Source: JAUVUV01 sp964548275
Lineage (GTDB): Bacteria; Gemmatimonadota; Glassbacteria; GWA2-58-10
Reading direction: 5' to 3'
Assembly (NCBI GenBank): GCA_964548275.1
Contig: CAZJQI010000066.1
Location: 1-22,573 of the forward strand
Length of the DNA stretch: 22,573 nt
Of this stretch, positions 15,500 to 22,573 are shown one piece after another. Under the pieces are notes generated by a model, which was not told the origin of the DNA, did not search any database, and saw only the letters and a program-made list of their open reading frames with translations. Made by a program: the position numbers and the translations under genes. Within the stretch, counting starts at the first letter, position 1, and each line of letters begins with the position of its first letter.

Positions 15500-16828
15500 T
15501 CATTTGGAATCCCCGGAATCGTCCCACCATCGCCTGTCTCGGATATATTCATCGAAGACATCGCGGTTGCGCAGGTTATGGCCGAAAAATGTGAGTACAA
15601 TGTTTTCTCTTTCGTAGACCCAGATCTGGTTCAGGCGGCTGCCGTAGATTTCCGACGGAGGCCCGAGCATGATGTAAACCTCACCCATATTCGTTTCCCA
15701 GCCCTCTCTCTGCTCGGTAGTAAAATTTTTGTTTGCATAGTCGATACGCTCAAAATACTGCACTCTCAGCTCGTTTATTGCGGTTGCCGGAACCGGGTCC
15801 ATTTTTTTCCAGAACTCTTTCAGAGCCTTTACCTGCTCTTCTTTGGAAAAATTAAGCAGGCGTTTCAACTCGTTATCGCTCACCAGATATTTCAGATAGC
15901 GAATCTCGTTTTCACTGTTTTCAGCGATCCACTCCGGGCTTTTGATGATTCTGAACTTGAAAGTGTTGGCTCTGGTCAGGATGGAGTTGCGCTTGTCCCT
16001 GAGACTGACTTCTATTTCGTAGGTTCCCAGCCCCATGGTTTTTGTTGGAATCTCAAGCATCTTTCTCTCGTAGAGGACCCCATCCTCCAGGGATTTCTCC
16101 ACCCGCGGAAACAGCATCAATTCCTTCACCACTTCGGCAGTGACTTTCCAGCCATCCGGCGGATTCGTGGAATCAGAGTAAACCTCGAGCAGCAAAAATA
16201 TAGGTTTGCCGGCAGGATATTTCAAGGAAGCCTCGCATAAGGGTTCCTCCAACCCAAGGATTTTCGGGGAAGCGTTTTTGGGAAGTTCTCCCGGATCGTA
16301 AAAAAGTGGGGTACTGAGCTTGGGCAAATTTTTGGAAAAATCCGGCACCACCACCGAAACCCTGCCGTTGCCGTATGTATTCGCCTGCACGTCCTTGATC
16401 TCGACAAACCCCTCGTACTTACCCGGCACCACACTGGCTTCCCGACGCAACGGATCAAAATGAGCGGTCAGGCTCGTTTCATCGTAGGTTGGTACGCGTA
16501 CTTTCTTTTCCCAGTCGCCCTTGAGCAGACTGCGGGTTTTGGTTTCACGCATGCTCAGAAAAACCTCGTAGTGCGCTTCATAATAGTTCGAGCCACGGTA
16601 AAACAGAAGGTTCCTGTTGTCCACGCTGAGGGTTATCAAACACCTGGTATTGTCGGCCTCCCCCCTGAAAAAATTCATCCTTAACCCGAACGGTATATCG
16701 CTTTCAAAGGAACTGATTTCCTGGGCCGCAGATTGCGGAATAAGAAGAATTAATCCAGCAAGCAGGAAGACCAACATCCCGTGCAGAAAATTTATTATTA
16801 TCAGCCGTACCTTTGGTCGAATCACCAT
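15500..16828 (-). CDS. GWxTD domain secreted protein
   Basis: Predicted secreted protein of 442 residues. A signal peptide (hydrophobic HGMLVFLLAGLILLIP, then SAAQ) is followed by two beta-rich regions of about 120 residues each. The C-terminal domain holds the motif that names the family: GWETNMGEVYIMLGPPSEIYG (376-396), here with Asn instead of the usual Asp in GWxTD, followed by the WVYEREN and LTFFG strands and ending near RRWWDD. The domain's function is unknown. I chose the ATG at 16828 because GGAGAG lies a few bases upstream; an ATG four codons earlier (16840) lacks this. It follows a second, larger GWxTD-type gene by about 86-98 bases and precedes the DUF6599-type gene. Confidence 0.88.
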   Translation of the reverse strand: MVIRPKVRLIIINFLHGMLVFLLAGLILLIPQSAAQEISSFESDIPFGLRMNFFRGEADNTRCLITLSVDNRNLLFYRGSNYYEAHYEVFLSMRETKTRSLLKGDWEKKVRVPTYDETSLTAHFDPLRREASVVPGKYEGFVEIKDVQANTYGNGRVSVVVPDFSKNLPKLSTPLFYDPGELPKNASPKILGLEEPLCEASLKYPAGKPIFLLLEVYSDSTNPPDGWKVTAEVVKELMLFPRVEKSLEDGVLYERKMLEIPTKTMGLGTYEIEVSLRDKRNSILTRANTFKFRIIKSPEWIAENSENEIRYLKYLVSDNELKRLLNFSKEEQVKALKEFWKKMDPVPATAINELRVQYFERIDYANKNFTTEQREGWETNMGEVYIMLGPPSEIYGSRLNQIWVYERENIVLTFFGHNLRNRDVFDEYIRDRRWWDDSGDSK

Positions 16829-16926
16829 CTTACTCTCCATTGTCTATTCCCGAAAAGCATCAAAGCCTTTTATAAGGCAAAAGAGCTGCAGGCCCGGGGT
16901 GGAGTCAACGAGTTCAAAATACTTAT

Positions 16927-19260
16927 TTATTGATGAACGGAAAAGCGTGTGTTCCGTTGGAACGTACTGCCGCTGTTATTAAGATCCTCTACCCTGATTG
17001 AAAGTTCATACAGGCCGTCCGGGTTATCGGAAATATCTATAGCAACCTCCTCGTGAACCATTTTATGATCCACAGGGGCTTTTTTCTTTTCCACGGCCAG
17101 AATGACCTGCTCCCTCCCTGAACCTGCTCCTATCATAGATTTGAAAGAATCATAAATTTTGCCGAACATGTTACGGTCCCGCTTGACCAGGGTAATCGTG
17201 TAAGTCAAGCGGTAGTTGCAGTTTCCCTCTTCATCCGGTATCAAATTATATATCTCCTGATAGGCATACATCTTTTCTGAGGGACGGAAAACCCGGGACG
17301 GATGCGGATAGACCTCCAGATTGAAGCGTTTGAATTTGCTTGAATTCGCTGGAGAGCTAAAAATATCCCGCGCGGTTAGGATCTGGCTCGCCTGGAGAGA
17401 GTCGCTGGCAAAGGAATCCACATGTATTTTGCCGTTAAAATTACCCCCCGCGCTCCCGTTCTGGATTCTCACAAAATAGTAGTAGTCACCTGGAATGAGG
17501 TCAATTTTGCCCAGGTCCACCACCAATCTGTCCATCAGATCTTTGGGATTGATACTGCTCCGGTGCTGCTCCACCTCTTCGAACCGCTCGACCTGACGCC
17601 ACTGCTGGTCGTAAATCCCAAGCTGGTATGCAATATCGTAATGGTAGCCGTCCTCTTCGGTATTATACGAAATATCATCGCCCGGTATCCCGGAGAAAAA
17701 CTCCAGCCTGCTCTTGCCGTCACCTTTTCCGCGAAACTCCACCAGGTCGTAATATGAGTTCAGTTGACGACGGTAGGGGGAGGTTACGCTCTCGGTAGCA
17801 AGAGCGGTCTTGAGGCTGACAATGTTTTGTTCATATTCCTCCAGGTGGGCGAATGGATCGTAGGGGTTGTTGAGCAGCCGAAAATAGATTCCCCGCGCGA
17901 TCTCCAGCCGGGAGCTATAGATTTCTTTCATTGCCTGCAGGCGAAAAGACTCCGCGGCGTTGGCTGGGAAATTACCATCCGCATCACTGGCAAAAATGCC
18001 CCGGAAGTTCATCACTGCAGCATCCAGCGAACTGACCAGTTGGTATTCATGGACTCCCCTGAGCGCGACGAAATTGAGAATTAAATCTTTACCATTGCGG
18101 TGGTAAATCCAGGTGATATTGGGATAGAGACCCTCGCCAACATGGCTCACTGATCTATCCGGCTGTCCATGCCTGAGGTAAATTACTCCCCGGTCATCAT
18201 AGGGCAGGCTTTCTTCCGGAAAATATTCCACCACCGGCATAATTACTGGGCTGCGGGAAGGGAAAGGCACGCGGTACAACGAGTCCGCTACATTTATCCG
18301 GTAGTAGTGCTGGACCAGGCGCATACCTGGAAAGAGGCCCAGTTCGTGGTCCCTTCTCAGCCAGAAAGTGCGAAAAAACTGTTCGGCTTCCTCCGGTGAA
18401 GTCTCGGCGAACTGCTGATGCTCCTGCGCATCAACCAGAACTACCGCCTCATCAAAATAGGCCTTCAATTCCTCCTCGGTTGAGATGGCCTTCACGCCGG
18501 CCCAATAGTATCGAAGTGCTTCATTGTATTTGCCGCGATGGATACTGATTTTAACCAGCTCAAGGTTGGCCAGCGGATCGGCCTTTTCCTCATTTTCACT
18601 GCCTAGCTGAGAGAGGATCCGCTCTGCGTTCCTGAGGTCTCCGAGCGCCTTGTGCAAGACAGCCAATCTAAAGAGTATATCCTTGCGTCCACCGCCCAGT
18701 TCACGGGCTTTGGTCATATGCTCAAGTGCCAGTTTCAGATCACTGGAACCAAACTTTTTTATAAAAGCGTTAGCAAGCCAGTAATGGGCCTCCCAGCTAT
18801 CCGGGTTCAGCTCCAACGCCTTGTTGAAATACTTGATCGCCTTTGAGATGAAATCCCTATCGAAAAACCGCTCGATAATCTGGAAAATCTTAATCCGGCG
18901 GTCTTTGCGTTCGAGGTAACAGCGACCGATTCCTATATAGATCCTGGGGTCTGTGGAGTCCAGTTTCAGTGCTTTTTTGAAAGTTTCCCGTGCCAGCTCG
19001 GTGTCCTCTTGCTCCAGATGAACGTTTCCTATGCGCATCAGCGAGGAGATCCACGCTTTGAGAGTATCCTGCTTGATGAAAGAACCTGGAAAGATAACAG
19101 AATCAGGCATTTCCGCCCTGGGAGCCGCAGCGCAGCAAAACAACAGGAGAAAGGCAAAGGATTTGGTGATTTCTCTTTGCATATTTAAACCCGGATTATT
19201 CATAAATTCTTTGGTCGATTTTCTAAATTGTTGATTACTAGCAGGGTGTTGAAATTTCAT
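16927..19260 (-). CDS. TPR protein with GWxTD-like domain, secreted
   Basis: Large predicted secreted protein of 777 residues. About four TPR-like units span 74-255, with the clearest at 77-102 and 139-166. A GWxTD-like domain follows: FRTFWLRRDHELGLFPGMRL (297-316), DDRGVIYLRHGQPDRS (355-370) and WIYHRNGKDLILNF (384-397). The last third is beta-rich and resembles the first part of the neighbouring GWxTD protein. Two starts compete. ATG 19260 has AAGGA at ideal spacing. ATG 19182 gives a clean signal peptide (MQREITKSFAFLLLFCC, then AAAPRAE) but has no ribosome-binding site. A dispersed 22-bp repeat lies between them, so residues 1-26 may be encoded by an insertion. I kept the longer form with reservation. 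Function is unknown; it heads the GWxTD gene group. Confidence 0.85.
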   Translation of the reverse strand: MKFQHPASNQQFRKSTKEFMNNPGLNMQREITKSFAFLLLFCCAAAPRAEMPDSVIFPGSFIKQDTLKAWISSLMRIGNVHLEQEDTELARETFKKALKLDSTDPRIYIGIGRCYLERKDRRIKIFQIIERFFDRDFISKAIKYFNKALELNPDSWEAHYWLANAFIKKFGSSDLKLALEHMTKARELGGGRKDILFRLAVLHKALGDLRNAERILSQLGSENEEKADPLANLELVKISIHRGKYNEALRYYWAGVKAISTEEELKAYFDEAVVLVDAQEHQQFAETSPEEAEQFFRTFWLRRDHELGLFPGMRLVQHYYRINVADSLYRVPFPSRSPVIMPVVEYFPEESLPYDDRGVIYLRHGQPDRSVSHVGEGLYPNITWIYHRNGKDLILNFVALRGVHEYQLVSSLDAAVMNFRGIFASDADGNFPANAAESFRLQAMKEIYSSRLEIARGIYFRLLNNPYDPFAHLEEYEQNIVSLKTALATESVTSPYRRQLNSYYDLVEFRGKGDGKSRLEFFSGIPGDDISYNTEEDGYHYDIAYQLGIYDQQWRQVERFEEVEQHRSSINPKDLMDRLVVDLGKIDLIPGDYYYFVRIQNGSAGGNFNGKIHVDSFASDSLQASQILTARDIFSSPANSSKFKRFNLEVYPHPSRVFRPSEKMYAYQEIYNLIPDEEGNCNYRLTYTITLVKRDRNMFGKIYDSFKSMIGAGSGREQVILAVEKKKAPVDHKMVHEEVAIDISDNPDGLYELSIRVEDLNNSGSTFQRNTRFSVHQ
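19186..19207 (-). repeat. 22-bp dispersed repeat, copy B
   Basis: Read on the minus strand it is ATTTATGAATAAT followed by CCGGGTTTA. It lies inside the 5' end of the large GWxTD-type gene and provides an in-frame ATG (19201-19203) as well as the bases just upstream of the ATG at 19182. Confidence 0.7.
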
Positions 19261-19330
19261 CGCTTTCCTTTTGTAGAAAAACGAAACAATGTCCGGGTTG
19301 AATTGAAACTGTTTAAGAAACGATCACTTG

Positions 19331-19360
19331 CGTAGGGACACGGCGCGCCGTGTCCCTACG
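19331..19360. repeat. Perfect 30-bp palindrome
   Basis: CGTAGGGACACGGCG is followed directly by its reverse complement, with no loop and no mismatch. Its ends match those of the palindrome at 11898-11925 (GTAGGG...CCCTAC), so both belong to one family of intergenic repeats. Confidence 0.9.
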
Positions 19361-19441
19361 GCGTCCAGGGTTAAAGACCTACTTATCGATTTATAAACAC
19401 GCCTCTAATGAAAAACAGAATAAATCGAGTCAGATAAATTA

Positions 19442-19473
19442 TTTTTCTTCTTTTGGTGGCAAAAGAAGAAAAA
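19442..19473. repeat. Perfect 14-bp inverted repeat with 4-base loop
   Basis: TTTTTCTTCTTTTG, loop GTGG, then CAAAAGAAGAAAAA. The stem is strong but A/T-rich, so it is a weak terminator candidate at best. Similar Lys-codon-like 'CAAAAGAAG' inverted repeats are common intergenic debris near insertion sequences (recall, not checked). Confidence 0.75.
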
Positions 19474-19557
19474 CCATTTCTTTTATAACTAAAAGAAACA
19501 AAAGTTAATTCCGAATCTGTCTCTTTTACTTCGCTCCTTTGGAGGTCGCCTCGGGCG

Positions 19558-19579
19558 ATTTATGAATAATTCAGGTTAA
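19558..19579 (+). repeat. 22-bp dispersed repeat, copy C
   Basis: ATTTATGAATAAT followed by TCAGGTTAA, preceded by GCCTCGGGCG exactly as in copy A at the left end of the window. Confidence 0.75.
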
Positions 19580-19690
19580 AAAACTGGTTCCTTAAAAACA
19601 AAAGACCTGAACATTATACTTTCCAGAAGTATCTATTTATACAGATTACATCCGTGAAGGTTCCTGTATCCTCTAATACAATAATATAAT

Positions 19691-19726
19691 AAAAAAACTT
19701 CCCACGAAAGGTGAGAAGTTTTTTTA
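19691..19726. terminator. Bidirectional Rho-independent terminator candidate
   Basis: A run of A's, then ACTTCCCAC, loop GAAAG, GTGAGAAGT and a run of T's. The stem has one C-A mismatch. It has a T-tract on either strand, so it can end transcription of the DUF362-polyferredoxin operon, whose last stop codon lies 130 bases upstream on the minus strand. Confidence 0.75.
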
Positions 19727-19855
19727 TTTCAACAAATCACTGCTGATATGTGACACCAGAAAATCCTGTCCAGTTGAGAAAATCAAGAAGCCACAACAGA
19801 TTTTACCCCACCAGGTATTTTCCTGCTGCCGGATTCTGTATTCTATCTTTAATTT

Positions 19856-21475
19856 TTATTTTGTTATGCCGCTGCCGTAAACATCCAGCAGGAGCTGGTT
19901 GTCTTTACTGCGGCTTTCTCCTATAGAGGTAACATACACACCCGGCTTGTCTACCAGGGGACAGACATATTCACACATTCCGCAGCCCACGCAGAGATGA
20001 GGATCGATTCTGGGCTGCTTGACCACCACCCTGTTGCCAGCAGGATCGGTAACCTCTACTTCCTCGAAAATAATCGCCTTTTTCGGTGTCGGGCAGACTT
20101 CCTCGCAGACTATGCAGTCTCGCCCCAGAGTGAAAGGAATACAGCGGTTTTTGTCGAAAAAGGCGAGCCCGATCTTGGTTTGGTGTTTCTGTTCGGTAGT
20201 CAGTTCCTGGATAGCGCCGGTGGGGCAGACCTGGGTGCAGAGAGTGCAGTTGAATTCGCAATAGCCGAGCTGCATTTTCAAATACGGGCTCCAGAGACCC
20301 TCCAGACCGGCCTCCATCAGCGTGGGGTGAATGGCGTTCTTGATACAGACTTTCATGCATTCACCGCATCTGATACACCTGGTGAGAAATTCCCTCTCCT
20401 CAACCGCGCCGGGCGGCCGGATCAGGGCTGGATTGAATCTTTTCGACTCACGGGTTTCGGCCACGGAGGCTGAGGGAGCGACTTTCCGCCCGTCTATCCG
20501 GAACAGGGCCAGCGCCCCCACAGCCGAACCGATAGAGGCAATAACCTGCCTTTTGGTAAAATCAACCGAGCGGTCGGCGATTCGGGGCAGGGCGAGCCGG
20601 ATTTTTATCGAACCGTGCGGGCAGGCCTCGACACAGTTCCAGCAGGGCATGCATTCACTTCGAATCCAGCTCTGGCTGCTCTGCGGCTCGCAGGCGCCCT
20701 CGCAGTTTTCCACGCAACTCATGCAACCCGTGCATGTTTTCTCATCCACCTGGAGGCGCAAGAGCGAGAAACGTGAGAAAAGGCCGAGCAGGGCACCCAG
20801 CGGACAGAGATAACGGCACCAGAAGCGACGCCGGACCTGGTTCAGCACAGCAATAGCGACAAAGACCAGCCCGATAAAAAGTCCCTGGTAAAAATACGGC
20901 TGCTCGAAGGAGAGGACAAACTTGCGAAAGAATGTGAATACCGGTTCGATAAGCGCTGTGAGCCAGGGCCAGTCAAGGCTCAGCAGGGGGTAAAACATGG
21001 CTCGCAAGAGGTAATTGAACGCGGGATTAACTGCCAGGGCAAAAGAGCGAATAAGCACTGAGAAAGGGTCAAGAAAGCCCACGATCTGAAGGCCCAGCAT
21101 GGCTGCCACGATAAAGAAAACTAGGGCGATATATTTCCAGCCCTGCCTTTTATCGTAGCGGTTGCGGCGTATTTTTTCAGCGGCTTTCCTCCTGTTGTGG
21201 CTCAGCAAATGGTTCAACGTTCCCATGGGACAGACCCAGGCGCAGAAAAAACGCCCCACGGCCAAGGTCAGGCCCACCACGAGAAGGCTCCAGAGCAGCG
21301 TTTTCGGCACGCTGTACGCAGCGAGAAATGTGCTTAACGCCACCAGCGGGTCGAAATCAAAAAAGATTTTTACCGGGTACTTTATCTCATCAGTGCCCTT
21401 GTACTCGGTCATGATCAGCAAAAAGATGAAGAGCGCGAAAAAGAAAGCCTGGCTTATCCTTCGAGCTGTTCTCAT
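19856..21475 (-). CDS. Polyferredoxin, NapH-NapG-like fusion
   Basis: Membrane-bound electron carrier of 539 residues. The N-terminal part is NapH-like: about four or five membrane helices (near 10-24, 59-77, 114-132, 195-213) with the two loop motifs CAWVCP (78-83) and CRYLCPLG (220-227), then two [4Fe-4S] sites (Cys248/251/254/258 and Cys275/278/281/285). Near 308-326 comes KRQVIASIGSAVGALAL, which looks like a Tat-type signal or anchor in mid-protein. The remaining part is NapG-like with four cluster sites (Cys367/370/373/377; 406/410/413/417; 445/454/457/461; 495/498/501/505). The expected role is passing electrons from quinol to a periplasmic acceptor. The ATG shares one base with the stop of the DUF362 gene (TAATG). 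The electron acceptor is not in the window. Confidence 0.92.
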   Translation of the reverse strand: MRTARRISQAFFFALFIFLLIMTEYKGTDEIKYPVKIFFDFDPLVALSTFLAAYSVPKTLLWSLLVVGLTLAVGRFFCAWVCPMGTLNHLLSHNRRKAAEKIRRNRYDKRQGWKYIALVFFIVAAMLGLQIVGFLDPFSVLIRSFALAVNPAFNYLLRAMFYPLLSLDWPWLTALIEPVFTFFRKFVLSFEQPYFYQGLFIGLVFVAIAVLNQVRRRFWCRYLCPLGALLGLFSRFSLLRLQVDEKTCTGCMSCVENCEGACEPQSSQSWIRSECMPCWNCVEACPHGSIKIRLALPRIADRSVDFTKRQVIASIGSAVGALALFRIDGRKVAPSASVAETRESKRFNPALIRPPGAVEEREFLTRCIRCGECMKVCIKNAIHPTLMEAGLEGLWSPYLKMQLGYCEFNCTLCTQVCPTGAIQELTTEQKHQTKIGLAFFDKNRCIPFTLGRDCIVCEEVCPTPKKAIIFEEVEVTDPAGNRVVVKQPRIDPHLCVGCGMCEYVCPLVDKPGVYVTSIGESRSKDNQLLLDVYGSGITK

Positions 21476-22416
21476 TAAATCGCTACCTCCTTCACCTCCA
21501 AGCTTTCCACCTCCAGAGTCCCGATTCCCATCTGGCTGCCGAGTACAAGGTAATGTATCTCCTGCGGATCGATATCAAACAGAGCTGCCGCGCGGGAGTC
21601 AGCCGCAACAGGGTCCACCGAGGCGATTATTGTGTTGGCTTGCCTGACATCGGAAAGGCTCCCGCCCGAGGGGCCGTTGGCGATGAGAATGCGAAAGGCG
21701 TCCACAACGGTCAGGGTTGGAGCGAAAAAGGCGGTCATCTCGGCGATTGAGAGGTGCACATCCTGGTGGAGCTGATTGCGCCGGCCGCCGAGCAGGCCGT
21801 AGAGGTTTTTCATTCCGATAGTCAGCCTGCTCAAAGAGTGGTGCTTGGCAATGGGGACGTTGATCATCTTATCCACCTCAAGGGCCTTGCGATATACAGG
21901 CCATTCCCGGATCAGTTCGCCCCCTATGTTGACTTTCCTGAAATTGTAGTTCTCAACAAACGGGACTTCTGCCCCAACCTCCTCCGCGGCCTTCTTGATT
22001 TCGCTTCGCATATAGCAGCGCCGCGGTTCGCTGATCGTGTTATCCAGCACTGTCACCCTGGCCGCGCCTGCATCCAGACACATTGCAACCAGGGTGGCGA
22101 CAACCTGTGGGTTGGTGGTCGCAGCCTGGGCCGGGACCCTGTCCCAGCCAATATTAGGCTTGATCAATACCTTGTCCCCGCGGCTGACAAAAACCCCGAT
22201 CCCGCCCATTTCCTGGATAGCGCGCCTGGTGATCGCCTCCGGATCAGCTCCGGTGACCACTGCCATTTTCGGCCCTGGAGTGACAACCGGCTCCCGCCTG
22301 TGCAAAGGCACAGCCCCGGCGGTTTCCCTGCCTCCCGAACCGCTGCAGCCGGGAAGGCCTGCGGCCAGGGCCGAGGCACCGATAGCTTTGAAAAAGTTCT
22401 TTCGATTCATCGGCAT
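21475..22416 (-). CDS. DUF362 domain protein with Tat-like signal
   Basis: Protein of 313 residues, predicted exported. The N-terminus MPMNRKNFFKAIGASALAAG resembles a Tat signal with Arg-Lys in place of twin Arg, and ends LPGC, a possible but imperfect lipobox. The DUF362 core follows: VLIKPNIGWDRVP, then TTNPQVVATLVAMC, AGAARVTVLDNT, the MINVPIAKHHSLSRLTIGMK segment with NLYGLLGG, and SVDPVAADSRAAALF. Unlike some DUF362 proteins it carries no ferredoxin clusters of its own; these are on the coupled downstream gene. GGAGG (22423-22427) six bases before the ATG at 22416 decides the start; an ATG at 22440 would put that site inside the gene. The family's biochemical role is not settled; pairing with polyferredoxins is recurrent. 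Confidence 0.92.
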   Translation of the reverse strand: MPMNRKNFFKAIGASALAAGLPGCSGSGGRETAGAVPLHRREPVVTPGPKMAVVTGADPEAITRRAIQEMGGIGVFVSRGDKVLIKPNIGWDRVPAQAATTNPQVVATLVAMCLDAGAARVTVLDNTISEPRRCYMRSEIKKAAEEVGAEVPFVENYNFRKVNIGGELIREWPVYRKALEVDKMINVPIAKHHSLSRLTIGMKNLYGLLGGRRNQLHQDVHLSIAEMTAFFAPTLTVVDAFRILIANGPSGGSLSDVRQANTIIASVDPVAADSRAAALFDIDPQEIHYLVLGSQMGIGTLEVESLEVKEVAI

Positions 22417-22513
22417 AAAGTTCCTCCCTTCAATGTCCAACGAAAATCTATAATCAATTGGTACATTTTTATCGGGTAAAAGGGTATGCGAAAAAGATGT
22501 AAAATTCCACCCG

Positions 22514-22546
22514 CTTACTAACCAGGATTATTCATAAATTAGTAAG
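22514..22546 (-). repeat. 22-bp dispersed repeat, copy D, inside an inverted repeat
   Basis: The core (22518-22539, minus strand) is ATTTATGAATAAT followed by CCTGGTTAG. It is enclosed by an 8-bp inverted repeat, CTTACTAA (22514-22521) and TTAGTAAG (22539-22546), which can fold the whole copy into a hairpin. It lies about 100 bases upstream of the DUF362 gene. Confidence 0.75.
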
Positions 22547-22573
22547 ATGTTATGTTTCCCCGGGGCCTGGGGG

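Larger units (their letters stand above)
19261..19855. other. Repeat-rich, AT-rich intergenic region
   Basis: About 600 bases without a credible gene, between the polyferredoxin gene and the GWxTD group (both minus). It holds the 30-bp palindrome (19331-19360), a perfect 14-bp inverted repeat (19442-19473), repeat copy C (19558-19579) and a terminator-like hairpin (19691-19726). The promoter of the GWxTD genes should lie near 19270-19330, but I cannot define it. Confidence 0.6.

Noticed and set aside
15451..15600. 50-residue N-terminal extension of the DUF6599-type protein
   Set aside because: The extension overlaps the GWxTD gene by about 100 bases and places a lipoprotein signal in mid-protein; the ATG at 15450 has a good AGGAG and gives a standard lipobox signal peptide.
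16865..16878. Small hairpin GCCTT-TTAT-AAGGC between the two GWxTD genes as terminator
   Set aside because: A five-base stem without a T-run on the transcribed strand is too weak to call.
21754..22479. 241-codon plus-strand frame opposite the DUF362 gene
   Set aside because: It mirrors the codon pattern of the DUF362 gene, whose motifs are clear; the antisense product has no recognisable domain.

Overview
The window looks like a chromosomal segment of a Gram-negative, probably uncultured bacterium. Evidence for a double-membrane cell is a membrane-anchored parvulin-type chaperone, lipobox lipoproteins, and Fe-S and DUF362 proteins with Tat-like signals. Two GWxTD-type proteins and a DUF6599-type lipoprotein point, by inference, to the FCB superphylum and its candidate phyla (Zixibacteria, Latescibacteria, Glassbacteria-like) or to Acidobacteria-like lineages. 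Coding DNA is moderately GC-rich and intergenic DNA is AT-rich. I found no rRNA, tRNA, CRISPR array, phage or intact transposase gene.

Layout. (1) 70-1508, minus: a TPR protein coupled to type II 3-dehydroquinate dehydratase (aroQ). (2) 1957-3834, plus: a PpiD/SurA-like membrane-anchored foldase, followed by a relic of a PAS-GGDEF signalling gene (3853-4143). (3) 4197-7683, minus: a compact operon of polyprenyl diphosphate synthase, ApbE flavin transferase, NusG-domain-II protein, Gx-type transporter and DUF4321 protein. This combination resembles the core of flavin-based extracellular electron transfer loci. (4) 7929-9023, plus: a lone FtsX/MacB-type permease. Then YggT (minus) and a small unknown ORF (plus). 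(5) 9835-13672, minus: a peptide ABC transporter (lipoprotein binding protein, DppB, DppC) whose binding-protein gene is separated from dppB by about 0.4 kb of repeats. (6) 13754-19260, minus: two GWxTD-type proteins, a DUF6599-type lipoprotein and a membrane-anchored protein of unknown role, closely spaced. (7) 19856-22416, minus: a DUF362 protein coupled to a polyferredoxin that reads as a NapH-NapG fusion.

How the genes work together. Regions 3 and 7 are both redox modules at the cell envelope: quinone side chain synthesis plus protein flavinylation in one, and membrane-to-periplasm Fe-S electron transfer in the other. Regions 2, 5 and 6 are envelope protein folding, peptide uptake and secreted proteins of unknown role.

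The intergenic DNA is unusually rich in dispersed repeats: a 22-bp core found four times, a two-hairpin element found twice (one copy supplies the last codons and stop of apbE), two related GTAGGG palindromes (one a perfect 30-mer), and inverted arrays of CAGGAGTC-like repeats around 11.6-12.0 kb. These are the least explained signals in the window.
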